From positions 9,763 through 73,762 of the forward strand of contig JADJFA010000027.1 of assembly GCA_016708875.1 (NCBI GenBank): a stretch of DNA of 64,000 nucleotides. Direction: 5' to 3'. Every line of letters starts with the position of its first letter. Position 1 is the first letter of the stretch. A program made the position numbers and the translations under genes. The stretch comes from Lewinellaceae bacterium. GTDB taxonomy: Bacteria > Bacteroidota > Bacteroidia > Chitinophagales > Saprospiraceae. The notes under the pieces are model-generated. The model ran no database searches and was not told the origin of the DNA. It worked only from the letters and a program-made list of their open reading frames with translations. Positions 1-10,299 of this stretch are shown here, piece by piece.

Positions 1-759
1 CTTTCTCTTTAGTGGCTTCAGCCGTGTATGTCCTCAACGACCTGGTGGATGCACCTCAGGATCGAAATCACCCCGACAAATGCCGGCGCCCCATCGCCAG
101 TGGCGCCATCAGTCGGCAGGAAGGTATTTTCCTGTTAGTGGGTTTGTTGTTGCTGGGGACGCTTACCTCCGTGTTTTTATGTCCTGAAATGTTGCTGTAT
201 ACCCTTTTGTATTTCGTCATTAACGTGGCGTATTCTTTCTCCCTGAAGCATTTTGCGCTCATTGATATTTCCCTCATTGGACTTGGTTTTTTACTTAGGG
301 TGTTAGCGGGGGGGCTGTAACTGGGGTAGCCGTTTCACAATGGTTGATTGTGTTAACCTTTTTATTGGCGCTGATACTGGGGCTTGCCAAAGGCGCGGGG
401 AATATGTGGTCGCCATGGGGGAAAGCAACTTCCGAAAGGCCCTGGAAGGTTATAATTTGCCTTTTCTGGACATGGCGATGGTGGTTTGTTCTACGGTTGC
501 AGTAGTCGCTTATCTGATGTATTGTTTCTCGCCGGAGGTGACGGTGCGGATTGGTAGCGACAAGATTTTTTACACAGCTTTTTTTGTGGTGATTGGAATA
601 TTGCGCTATTTACAGCTAACAATGGTATTTAACAAAACTGAATCCCCTACCCGTGCGTTGTTAAGAGATCGATTTTTACAAATCATTTTATTGGGTTGGA
701 TCGGCTGCTTTGTTTGGTTGCTATACATAAAAAAATGGCTTGTCTTCATGGCGCAATAA
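1..759 (+). CDS. UbiA-family prenyltransferase, polyprenyl-phosphate phosphoribosyltransferase-like (5' partial, two frame breaks)
   Basis: Integral membrane transferase of the UbiA superfamily. The motif NDLVDAPQDRNHPDK (nt 36-80) is the Asp-rich metal/diphosphate site; the HPxK form is typical of decaprenyl-phosphate phosphoribosyltransferase relatives, which load PRPP-derived ribose phosphate onto a polyprenyl carrier for cell-envelope sugars. The rest is hydrophobic helices. The gene enters from the left edge, so its start is not seen. Two frame breaks are visible: seven G at 308-314 need one more G to continue as AGGAVTGVAVSQW, and a second shift near 391 gives RRGEYV. Both look like sequence errors. 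The superfamily is secure; the exact substrate is inferred. Confidence 0.72.
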
Positions 760-789
760 ACTCATTTCAAATTCCTCAACAAGATCAAT

Positions 790-1182
790 ATGCCAGCCAC
801 GTCCAAACAATTCATTAAGATGGCGGCGCTCATGGGAGCAGCTGTAGTCGGTATCGGCGCGTTCGGCGCTCACGGGTTGAAACCACATTTGAGCGACTAT
901 CAAATCGCCATTTTCGAAAAAGGCGTACAATACCAATTTTACCACACCCTGGCGCTGTTGGCCGTGGGAATATTACTCCAACACTATCCAAAAAATGTTT
1001 GGCTCCCCAGGGCAGGCTGGTTGTTTTTCGCAGGAATTATTGGATTCTCTGGCTCCTTATTTCTGCTTGCCTGCCGCGACTTATTGCCTTTTCAGGTAGC
1101 CTGGGCTGGGCCCGTGACACCACTTGGTGGTTTGTGTTTCATAGCAGCCTGGGTAATGCTGTTTTTGGAACAAAAAGAGTGA
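790..1182 (+). CDS. DUF423 family membrane protein
   Basis: Small inner-membrane protein of 130 residues with about four hydrophobic segments. It shows the DUF423 (YgdD-like) hallmarks: GAFGAHGL near residue 25, YQFYHTLALL near 50, FSGSLFL near 85 and GPVTPLGG near 107. The length matches the family, and the frame is intact. The family has no firmly established biochemical role. It starts 31 bases after the upstream prenyltransferase and is followed within six bases by the barrel gene, so the three may be co-transcribed. Confidence 0.85.
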   Translation: MPATSKQFIKMAALMGAAVVGIGAFGAHGLKPHLSDYQIAIFEKGVQYQFYHTLALLAVGILLQHYPKNVWLPRAGWLFFAGIIGFSGSLFLLACRDLLPFQVAWAGPVTPLGGLCFIAAWVMLFLEQKE

Positions 1183-1187
1183 AGCCT

Positions 1188-1937
1188 ATGCGTTTGCTCC
1201 AATCGATAAGCCTGATTTGCTTTTTCTGCTGTGCCGCATCCATGACTAAAGCACAATCTGTCATTCCGGATACGACCACACGTTTGTTTTGGGTGCCGTT
1301 GTTGTTTTATTCACCCGATACAAAAATTGGTGGCGGAGCAGCAGGAGTGGTAACGTTTGTTGGCAGCCCCTTTCGATCGAGCATCACATTTGGACTCGCC
1401 TATACCCAGCGAAAACAATTTTTGATATACTTCCCCTACCAATTGTACAGTCAAAATCAAAAATGGAGGCTGTACGGAGAAATAGGATGGTACCGTTTTT
1501 TCTATCAATATTACGGCATCGGAAACAAGTATCCCAACAGCTTTTCAGAGGGGTTTACAGCAAAGTTTCCGCGGGTTCGCTCTACTCTATTGCGCCACAT
1601 AAACGGTCCGCAGTTTGCAGGTGTTCGATTATTTCTCGACGATTTTGACATCGTTGAAATAGCGGAAGCGGGTGAAATAGCCCAGGGGAATGATCCAGGC
1701 GCCAAAGGCGGTTTGGCATCTTCCCTTGGCGCCGTTTGGCTGTTGGATACCCGTGACATCCAATTTTACCCTGGTGATGGCTGGCTAAACGAAAACGCTA
1801 AAATAAGACCCAACCTGGGCGCTGGATTGCGGTTTGAATTTGACCGAAAACAACACCTGCACATGCGCCTGGATTATGGTTTTGGCAAAGGCAAAGGTAA
1901 TTCCGGAGCCTACTTGACCATTGGAGAGGCATTTTGA
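1188..1937 (+). CDS. BamA/TamA-like outer membrane barrel protein with apparent internal deletion
   Basis: Predicted outer-membrane beta-barrel of the bacterial surface antigen (D15/BamA C-terminal) type. An N-terminal signal peptide ends near MTKAQS. The middle has alternating amphipathic strands and the family motif WLLDTRDIQFYPGDGWLNE, and the C-terminus RLDYGFGKGKGNSGAYL ends in a strand plus terminal Phe, as BAM substrates do. Family members of this kind usually have about 370-400 residues; this one has 249. The text jumps from GWLNENA directly to KIRPNLGAGLRF (near nt 1800), skipping the middle strands, so roughly 100 residues seem absent in frame. The start at 1188 was chosen because it gives the signal peptide. 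Role inferred only from fold. Confidence 0.65.
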   Translation: MRLLQSISLICFFCCAASMTKAQSVIPDTTTRLFWVPLLFYSPDTKIGGGAAGVVTFVGSPFRSSITFGLAYTQRKQFLIYFPYQLYSQNQKWRLYGEIGWYRFFYQYYGIGNKYPNSFSEGFTAKFPRVRSTLLRHINGPQFAGVRLFLDDFDIVEIAEAGEIAQGNDPGAKGGLASSLGAVWLLDTRDIQFYPGDGWLNENAKIRPNLGAGLRFEFDRKQHLHMRLDYGFGKGKGNSGAYLTIGEAF

Positions 1938-1959
1938 AGCATTCCAGCATGAAAAAGCC

Positions 1960-2740
1960 ATGAAGAAACCTGCCATTATCCTGATCATCGCCTTTCTTAG
2001 TACCATCATCGGTTTGGTCTGCACCAACTGCCGGGCTATTCATCGAAATACCGATTCAAAACCGGTCACCCATGAAATATGGGACAACCTCGTAAAAAAG
2101 CATGTTGACGCCAACGGCTTTGTCGATTACAAAGGGTTTATTCGAGACAGCGTCGCCCGTAACCAATACCTGCACCTGCTTGAAACAGCCCACCCAAGCG
2201 ATAAAAAATTGGTCGCGGAACGAACAAATGGCTTACTGGATCAATGCCTATAATGCCTACACGGTGCAGCTCATTATGCAACACTACCCTATCGAAAGTA
2301 TCAAGGATATCAAACGCGGGCTGGCATTTGTGAACTCCGTTTGGGACATCAAATTCATTCATATTCAAGGATTTACCTACGATTTGAACAATATAGAGCA
2401 CAATATCCTGAGGCCTGTATTTAAGGATGCCCGCATTCATGCAGCCATCAATTGTGCGTCGTATTCTTGTCCGAAACTATTGCGTGAAGCCTATACTGCC
2501 GCAAACCTCGACACCCAACTGGACGCCAGCATGCGCAGTTTTGTCAATGACCCGCTTCGCAATCATATTTCGGTAGAAAAAGCCCAGATTTCAGAGATTT
2601 TCAAGTGGTTTAAAGGCGATTTTGAACGAGATGCCGGATCCGTACGAGCATTTCTCAACCGGTATGCTGAGGTGAAATTGAACGATAAAACCGACATTGG
2701 TCACCTTGATTATAGTTGGAAATTGAACGATAAACCATAA
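1960..2740 (+). CDS. DUF547 domain-containing exported protein (one frame break)
   Basis: Exported protein with N-terminal hydrophobic segment MKKPAIILIIAFLST and nearby cysteines (VCTNC) that could mark a lipoprotein. The body is DUF547: NEQMAYWINAYNAYTVQLI, then HAAINCASYSCPKL with the conserved Cys pair, and a C-terminal YSW. DUF547 proteins have no settled function. The frame breaks near nt 2208 at a run of six A; with five A the text reads D-K-N-W-S-R-N-E-Q and joins the two halves. It starts 22 bases after the barrel gene. Confidence 0.75.
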
Positions 2741-2770
2741 ATCCAAAATAAGAGTGGCTATCCAACCGCT

Positions 2771-3075
2771 AGCCCCAGCGGGGCGATAACATTTGTAGCA
2801 AATGGTTAGTGTCCCCGGACAACTGTAGCAAAGCCCCAGCGGGGCGATAACATTTGTAGAAAATGGTTGGTGTCCCCGGCTTACAGCCCCAGCGGGGCGA
2901 CAACATTCGTAAAAAATGGTTTCATCCCGGTTTACAGCCCCAGCGGGGCGATAACATTTGTAGCAAATGGTTTTCATCCCGGTTTAAGCCCCAGAGGGGC
3001 GACAACGTAAATGTTTTGCAGCACCTTGATTTGTCCATATTTCTTTCTACACATATTTCGCCCCGCTGGGGCTGG
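2771..3075. repeat. Cluster of GCCCCAGCGGGGCGA palindromic repeats
   Basis: Five direct copies of a unit built on the palindrome GCCCCAGCGGGGC followed by GATAACATTTGTAGCAAATG start near 2771, 2832, 2885, 2936 and 2986, spaced 50-60 bases apart with shared spacer words (GTCCCCGG or CATCCCGGTTT). An inverted copy (CGCCCCGCTGGGGCT) lies at 3059-3073. A lone related copy is at 44420. Each palindrome can fold into a short GC-rich hairpin. They fill the gap between the DUF547 gene and ettA and have the look of REP-type dispersed elements common in Bacteroidota genomes. Confidence 0.85.
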
Positions 3076-3199
3076 AGGCTGGATCGTTACAAATAGTAGT
3101 ATTGCATATAAACTTTACAACTGCCAAGGAGTTTTGCGATCCTTTTCCGAACTTCGCACCCTCAAGTATAGCCACTCTCAACACCTCCACACATACATA

Positions 3200-4880
3200 A
3201 TGTCTGAAAAAATAATCTTCTCCATGTCCGGCGTGAATAAAACGTTCCCGCCGCAAAAACAAGTGCTAAAAAATATCTGGTTGTCGTTTTACTACGGCGC
3301 AAAAATTGGTGTTTTAGGTCTGAACGGCTCTGGTAAATCCACCCTGCTAAAAATTATCGCCGGCCTCGACCAGAATTACCAGGGAAAAATCGAGTTTGAA
3401 AAGCAGTTTAAAATCGGGTACCTGGCCCAGGAACCCGAAATGGACGAGTCCAAAACCGTCCGCCAAATCGTTGAAGAAGGCGTCCAGCACATCGTCGACC
3501 TTTTAAAAGAAAATGAAGACATCGGTGAAAAACTCGGCGTCGTCACCGACGACGATGAAATGATGAAACTCATTGAACGTCAGGGAGAAGTACTCGAACA
3601 AATCGAACACCTCGGCGGCTGGGAACTCGATTACCGCCTCGGCGTATTTATGGATGCCCTGCGCTGCCCGGAAGACGACCGCCCGATCAAAATCTGCTCC
3701 GGTGGTGAGCGCCGCCGTGTCGCCCTCGCCAGACTGCTGCTTTCACAACCCGATATCCTGCTGCTCGATGAGCCGACCAACCACCTGGATGCGGAATCCG
3801 TTGCCTGGCTGGAACAATACCTGCAAGCCTTTCCCGGTACCGTTATCGCCGTTACCCACGACCGGTATTTCCTCGACAACGTAGCGGGCTGGATCCTCGA
3901 ACTCGACCGCGGAGAAGGTATCCCATGGCAGGGCAACTACTCTTCCTGGCTGGAGCAAAAAGCCAAACGACTGGCCCAGGAAGAAAAATCCGAAGACAAA
4001 CGCCGCAAACAACTCGAACGCGAATTGGAGTGGGTGCGATTGGGCGCTAAAGGCCGACAAGCCAAAGGCAAAGCCCGTTTGAGTGCCTACGAAAAAATGG
4101 CTGGCGAAGAAGGCCGCGAAAAAGAAGCCAAACTCGAACTCTGGATTCCCAATGGCACCCGCCTGGGCGATAATGTCATCGATGGGGCTGAAAAATCTCG
4201 CCTCCAAATCCTTCGGCTAAGGAGACCGGGTGCTTTTGAAAACCTGACCTTTAGCATCCCTAAAAACGCCATTGTTGGCATCATCGGGCCAAACGGGGTG
4301 TGGCAAATCCACCCTGTTCAAAATCCTCACCGGTCAGGAAAAAGCGGATGCTGGCACCGTCACCATCGGCGATACCGTGCAAATGAGCTACGTGGATCAA
4401 AGCCACGAAGCGCTGTTGCCAGAAAAGACGATTTATGAAATTGTATCCGAAGGGAATGATATCATTCAAGTTGGAAACGCTTCCGTCAATGCCCGGGCCT
4501 ATCTCTCCAGGTTCAATTTTATGGGCGCCGACCAACAGAAAAAACTCGGCGTCTGTTCCGGTGGCGAACGCAACCGCGTCCACCTGGCCAAGATGCTCAA
4601 GGAAGGCGGCAGCGTGCTGCTGCTCGATGAGCCGACCAACGATATTGACGTAAATACCCTGCGCGCCCTGGAGGATGCCCTCGAAAATTTTGCCGGTTGT
4701 GTCCTGCTCATCAGCCACGATCGCTGGTTCCTCGATCGCCTGGCCACCCATATTCTATCCTTTGAAGATGATGCCGAAGTAGTGTTCTTCGAAGGTAGCT
4801 TCACCGATTATGAGGAAGCTAAAAAAGCCAGACTGGGTGATATTACGCCGCATAGGCCGAGGGTGAAGCATATTTTGTAG
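3200..4880 (+). CDS. ettA: Energy-dependent translational throttle protein EttA (ABC-F), frame breaks in the middle
   Basis: Soluble ABC-F ATPase that binds the ribosomal E site and gates the first elongation steps according to ATP/ADP level. Two ATPase cassettes are visible: GLNGSGKST near residue 40, CSGGERRR near 165 and LLLDEPTNHLD near 187; then the second Walker A (GPNG-CGKSTLFK) near 363, CSGGERNR near 452 and LLLDEPTNDID near 474. The linker between them is the ABC-F signature region. Overall length, about 560 codons, matches EttA. One extra G in GGGG near 4298 breaks the second Walker A, and the stretch 4187-4236 is out of frame between two compensating indels. The start MSEKIIFSM is the conserved EttA start. 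Confidence 0.9.
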
Positions 4881-4976
4881 GAAAGAAAAGGACGTCTCGT
4901 CAATGCACTGAAAGCTTAACAATGGCATTCTTTACTTCAGTAACCTGACTTATCCGTCCATCTGACAACAGCATAC

Positions 4977-5021
4977 AACAGCAGAGGCCATCTTTTACAC
5001 GAAAAGATGGCCTCTGCTGTT
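4977..5021. terminator. Perfect 20-bp hairpin, probable terminator of ettA
   Basis: AACAGCAGAGGCCATCTTTT (4977-4996) is followed by loop ACACG and its exact reverse complement (5002-5021), then TATTATTA. A 20-bp stem without mismatch and a T-rich 3' side fits an intrinsic terminator for ettA, which ends about 100 bases upstream. Confidence 0.7.
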
Positions 5022-5166
5022 ATTATTACCAGTCGATCTAGATCCCAGCCTCCTGACTTTAAAAAAAAATGTTGCGCCCGGGCCCTCTTTCTTTCCCATA
5101 CCTTTAGTCTTGGCAAACCGGTTGCTGCTTCATTTAAAATTTTTAACAAAAAAACAGTACACCATT

Positions 5167-8100
5167 ATGAAAAATCGAAGTCTAACCCCAATTGGATTGA
5201 AGATGGACACTCCGCACTCCGCACTCCGCACTCCGCACTCCGCACTCCGCACTCCGCACTCCCTAAGATACGGCTATTTTTCTACCATTTAATCATTTTC
5301 GCCTCATTATTCTTGCCTAAAATCGTCCTCAGCCAACCTGAATGTCAATTTAATGATGCCCGTGCCGAGGTGACCACTCCAATAGAATTGGGAATCTGCG
5401 ATTTAACATTTCCCGTCCCGGTAATTGTTATACACGACTATCCAGTGGCACATGATTTTACCATAGTGATATATTTCAACCCAAATTTTGTGACCTTGGC
5501 CAGCAGCGGAGCGCTTACGAACGTCACCACATCGAACGGTACCAATTCAAATTTAATCGTTACCGGCACATTTACGGTGCCATTCGATGAAAATTTTTCC
5601 GCAGCAACGCTGGAGCTTGCATTTAACCGTGTTCGAACAGATTATTATGGGGGAATGCGAATAGTCGTTTATGACGCTAACTGTGGCACTGATCCAGTCG
5701 CCATTCTAAACAATATTCAGGTTCAGTCGGATCCTCCGATGGTCAATCTTTCACCCTTTACTTCAAACCTCAGCACTTTGATTGCATTAGGCATCCTCGA
5801 TGATTGCCCTGCGCCAGGATGCATCAGCGCTCCAAATGTGCTGGTGGACGACCTCGACGTAAACACCAACTATGCTTTCGACCGAACGGGGGCTGTAACA
5901 GGGTCAATTGTTTTATTGCCTGGTGCAACGATCACGGTGCTTTCAGGACGTACGCTCACCATCAACAACTATGACATCTTCGCCTGCGGGGGCGAGCTCG
6001 GACAGGGCATCATTGTGGAGCCGGGAGCAACCCTGGTTTTAAATGGCTGCAATATCTCCGACTGCCGGTTCGGCATAGATGTTCAGGCAGGCGCCACCGT
6101 TTCGGTCAAGAACTGCAACTTTGCCAACAATTACGTTGGTGCGCGGTTCAACATGACGGCTGCGCCATTCCGTGCCGCCATCAACAGCTTTGAGAACAAT
6201 AATTTTTATGGCGATTCGCCACTCAAAGCCCCCTTTTCAGGTATGCCGGAACTAGTAGAGGAACGTGGGTATTGTGGCATTTTGGTAAGCAGGTATATGG
6301 ACTTCAATATCTGGGGCGGCAATGATTTCTATGCACTGGCCAATGGGATCATTGCGACCAATACAACTGGCAACCTGGGCAACATGACCTTCAATGACAT
6401 CCAATCGACCGGGGTAAAACGCTACGAAAGAGAAGGGATCGGCATTCATGTGGCGGGGTACGGCACCAATAGCTATATGAACCTCAACGATGCAGGGACC
6501 ACAATGACATTTAATGACTGCAAAACAGGCATTCAGGGGTTCTATAATGGTGGCGATGTAGAGAATGTGACGATGACCAATGTTGACATTGGGATAGACT
6601 GGGCACTCAGCCAAACACGCCAGGTGACTTTTTTGGGGAACACGATCACCGCAAGGAAATACGGGATCAGGTCATCCTTCAACGAACCTACGGATTTCCA
6701 AAGCATCATCTATGAAAATACCATTGTAGTGACCGGTTCAGGTGCAGGCACTTCGCCAGCCACCGGGATATTGGTAAATGAAGGTGGGTTGGGCCAAAAA
6801 CCGGAAAACGGCTGGAATATTGATGTGAACCAGGTCACCATGCACAACGGCGGGCGAGGGATACAGTACAGGAACGGTTCAGTAGGTTTTTGTGCGCCGC
6901 AACACCGTCACCAACCTCTCCCAGACAAACAACTACGACGGTATCTGGATAGAAGGTGTCGGGCTTTCCAATATCAGCGGCAATAGCGTCACCCAAACCA
7001 CAACGGCCGGGCTCGGCGACTCCCGGGCCATCCGATCCAGTGGTGGTTGGGCGAATGTTTTTGAGCTCAATTGCGTGGACAACACCAATGCCGGCCTCCA
7101 ATTCTATGATATGGCCGATTACAGCGACAACGTGTCGGGCAACTCCATGAACAACCACATCACTGGCCTACAACTCGGAGAGCCGGGCATCGGGAACGTC
7201 TTTATCGGCGACCAGTACCACACCGGCAACATCTGGGACCTGGGCAGCATCCCGGGGAGTGGATTTGGGGGAGTGCACTGGGGTGGGCCATTTGTTGTGG
7301 GCGCTTCCGAATTTTTTGTGGACGAAACAGAGAACCCTGCGCTCAACCCGCCTGTTGACCCGGGAAGTGGTTGGTTTGTTGATCAGGGCACTTCTGAACC
7401 CACCCCTGGTGCAATAAACTGTTCTTTCCCGCCTAATTCAACAACACCCAGGGCTGGTGAGGACGCCAATCCAACTGACCTTGATCTGGTCATTGCCGCA
7501 GACACGCTGCCCACAGACATTTTTCAAAACGAGACCCGTTGGAAAGGCGCCTATCGCCTCTGCCGCAAGATGTTGCGAAATCCAGACCTTGCCTTAGAAT
7601 CTACGTTAATGACCACCTTCAAAGCGGCTAACGCCACCTTGTCCACGGGCAAATTGGCGTATATCGCCGAAGAGCGCGGTCAACTGTTCGACCTGACTAC
7701 AAATGAGCAGGCCATATCGGACACATTAAATGCTAATACTGAAGCTCAGATGGAAACCTTGAGGCTATTGGATAGCCTGCGACAGTCTGGCGCAGCTGTC
7801 AATGCCACTTTATATGCCACCGTACTTCAAGAAAGAGCAGATGCCCAGGCGTTGTTAGAGCAGTTCACACTAGGCTTGGATACCACACGCCAGCAAAAAA
7901 TCCAAACCCTGCTGTCCGTCAACGCCTCAGTCAGTCCGACCATGCGGCCAGACTCGAACCACAAAACCGTCAATATCATTTTCCTGACCATGTTGGCAGT
8001 TGACTCCATCAGTGCCAGCAACCTTGCCGTTCTGGCTGGAATAGCTGAACAATGCCCATTGGAAGGCGGCGATGCTGTATATGAAGCCCGCGCTATTGTG

Positions 8101-8427
8101 TCTTACCTCACTGGGGAGGAATATGAGGACAGGGTTTTGTGCGCCAAAGTCGAACAACGCGATCAGCAAAATCAAGCGGCACGTGTCGACAAAGGAAAAG
8201 CGATAGCAATATACCCCAACCCAGCTACGAATATTGTATATTGGAGGGGGACTGGCTCAGAATTGGTCACCATCAAATTGTACAACCAATTGGGACAGCT
8301 GCAGTTATCACGAAAAACCACAGAAGGTTTTACTCAAACTGGAAAGCTCCTTGCCGGGTTTTATACAATGCAAATCCATTCCCAGGAGGGCGACCTTCTA
8401 ACAACTCAACGGCTCATTATCCAATAA
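5167..8427 (+). CDS. Secreted parallel beta-helix protein with T9SS C-terminal sorting domain (frame breaks)
   Basis: Large exported protein. A hydrophobic signal (IRLFFYHLIIFASLFLPKI, then LSQ) lies at 5268-5330. The central part has many turns with the rhythm of right-handed beta-helix repeats, rich in Asn and Gly (GATLVLNGCNISDCRFGID, NTITARKYGI, ISGNSVTQT). A helical spacer follows, then the type A sorting domain IAIYPNPATNIVYWRG...FYTMQIHS...LIIQ at the end, which sends the protein through T9SS to the surface. The frame breaks near 6888 (T5 run) and near the start: ATG at 5167 is followed by A5, and one more A would bring it into frame through a tract of CACTCCG repeats that precedes the signal. 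The peptide's role (adhesion or glycan binding) is not determinable. Confidence 0.75.
5208..5263 (+). repeat. Heptanucleotide array (CACTCCG)8 at the 5' end of a coding sequence
   Basis: About eight consecutive 7-bp units CACTCCG, the last reading CACTCCC, lie between the putative ATG (5167) and the signal peptide of the beta-helix protein. Since 7 is not a multiple of 3, a change of one unit moves the downstream reading frame. Confidence 0.9.
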
Positions 8428-8443
8428 TAGTTTAACTTCTTTT

Positions 8444-8479
8444 GCATTGCTGTGCGCTTTCCGGTGCGTGCAGCAATGC
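8444..8479 (+). terminator. Hairpin with TTTCCGGT loop, copy A
   Basis: GCATTGCTG (8444-8452) pairs with CAGCAATGC (8471-8479); two G-T pairs and the closing CGC/GCG extend the stem to 14 bp around the loop TTTCCGGT (8458-8465). It lies 17 bases after the stop of the beta-helix gene and is followed by TTATTATTTTA. Probable transcription terminator; the loop is shared with the hairpin at 10247. Confidence 0.7.
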
Positions 8480-8496
8480 TTATTATTTTATATCCT

Positions 8497-10228
8497 ATGA
8501 AAAAATTATTTATTCCAATATTCCTATGCTTTATAACTGGGCAGACAATAGCTCAGAAGGAAGATAATGTTTGGGTAATAGGTTACGATTCCAATACCTA
8601 CCCAGAACACCCAGGGACAGAGCGTATCAGTTTTCATTTCGACGATTCACTAAGAATATTTTATACCCAAGGTGGAATGCCATTCTTTGATACTAATGCT
8701 TCCTTATGTGACAGCTCAGGCCAATTACTTCTGCTTTCAAACGGTTGTTATGTTGAGACTGGTTCAGGTGTTTATGTAGAGGATAGTTACGGGCTAAACC
8801 CTGGCTTTCTCGGAACCGATCAGTGCTATGATGACAGCACTGGGTACAATGTCCCACAGAGCATGACCATATTGAGAGATCCCTGGCAATCCCGACCTTA
8901 TCCACCTTTTTCACATCCGGCATCACTACAATGGCCAGGCTTTTTACTTAAAAGACTTGCTTCATACCGTTGTGGACATTGGCGCCAACAATGGGGATGG
9001 GAGTACCCTATTTAAAAATGAGGTATTGGTAAGCGACACCATCGATGGTGACGGAATCCATGCGGTGCGCCATGCCAATGGCCGGGATTGGTGGATGGTC
9101 GTATCCAAATACCTCACCAATACATACCACATTATATTGCTTTCTCCACAAGGGCTGGAGACAAAGATCCAGTCTATCGGGGAAGTCCCCTGACTTTGGG
9201 CGCTTATGGTCAAATGGCCTTTTCTCCAGATGGATCAAAATTCGCTCGTTTCAGTACCCAAGATGATCTACGATTCTTCGATTTTGACAGAAGTACCGGT
9301 ACCTTGTCCAATCCATCCTTCATCCCTGTCCAAGACGATGCGGACAACAATATTTTTGCAGGTCTCGCCTGGTCTGCTGACGGGCATTATTTGTATGCAG
9401 CAGAAATAAAACGGCTGCTCCAGTTTGATATGTGGGCTTCAGACATTGCTGCCAGCAAAGTAATCATCGCAGAAGCCGCGCCACCTGTTTGCCCCCTCAG
9501 CGGAACCATTGCCTTCCTCGAACTTGGCCCTGATGGCATGATATACAGTTCCCCGCTTAACGGCCAAAAATGTATGCACCGCATAAAACACCCAGAACGA
9601 AGCGGGACAACTTGCGAACTTGAACAAAACTACTATCAACTTGATTTTGCTTATAAAAACCTCCCCCACTTTCCCAACTTCCGCCTCGGCCCCATCGACG
9701 GCTCGCCCTGCGACACCCTGGGCATCAACAATCACCCGCTCGCAGGCTGGCGCTACGACCGCACGGGTGGCAGCAGCGTGGACTTTACTTCCGTCTCCTG
9801 GTATGAGCCGGATGCCTGGCTCTGGGATTTTGGAGATGGCACTCAGAGTACGGAGCGCAACCCGGCGCATGTGTTCCCGGGCCAGGGGCTTATGAGGTGT
9901 GCTTGCAGGTGAGCAACCCGTTTGGGAGCGATACGAAGTGTAAGACGGTGTGGGTGACGACGGTGGGGACAAATGCCCCCCCTGAAAACGGAGCCGTAAC
10001 CCTTTTCCCGAATCCTACTTCCGGCTACGTTTCATGGATTGGGGATGGCGGAGCGCCCGTTTTGTTGCGTGTTTTCAATGCTTTTGGGCAACTACTAGTT
10101 GAAAGAATAGTTGAAAATAGTCAGGCAAATTTGAGCTCGTTGAATAGTGGCCTTTATTATGTTCAACTGCTTTCGCAACAGGACAACTCCTGTTGACAAG
10201 CCAAACGCTTATCATTTCAAACTACTAA
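8497..10228 (+). CDS. Secreted PKD-domain protein with T9SS sorting domain, paralogue 1 (frame breaks)
   Basis: Signal peptide MKKLFIPIFLCFITGQTIAQ, then a propeller-like region (NVWVIGYDSNTYPEHP; FSPDGSKFARFSTQDDLRFF; GLAWSADGHYLYAAEIKRLL), a PKD domain (PDAWLWDFGDGTQSTERN, near nt 9810-9950) and a C-terminal sorting domain (VTLFPNPTSGYVSW...LYYVQLLSQ). The final residues LLTSQTLIISNY and stop at 10226-10228 lie one frame off the preceding text, and breaks also occur near 8900-9000, 9190 and 9895. Exported by T9SS to the surface or medium. Its closest relative is the next gene, with which it is nearly identical from the end of the propeller through the PKD domain. No enzymatic motif was seen. 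Confidence 0.78.
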
Positions 10229-10246
10229 CCTCCTCTGTCTCACCCT

Positions 10247-10284
10247 GCGCGTGTCTTACGCTTTCCGGTGCGTAAGACCCGCGC
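10247..10284 (+). terminator. Hairpin with TTTCCGGT loop, copy B
   Basis: GCGCGTGTCTTACGC (10247-10261) pairs with GCGTAAGACCCGCGC (10270-10284) with one mismatch, closing on loop TTTCCGGT (10262-10269), then TTTT. The closing CGC/GCG and loop are the same as at 8444, but the arms are a different sequence that still self-pairs. Likely intrinsic terminator after paralogue 1. Confidence 0.75.
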
Positions 10285-10299
10285 TTTTCCATTTTTGCC

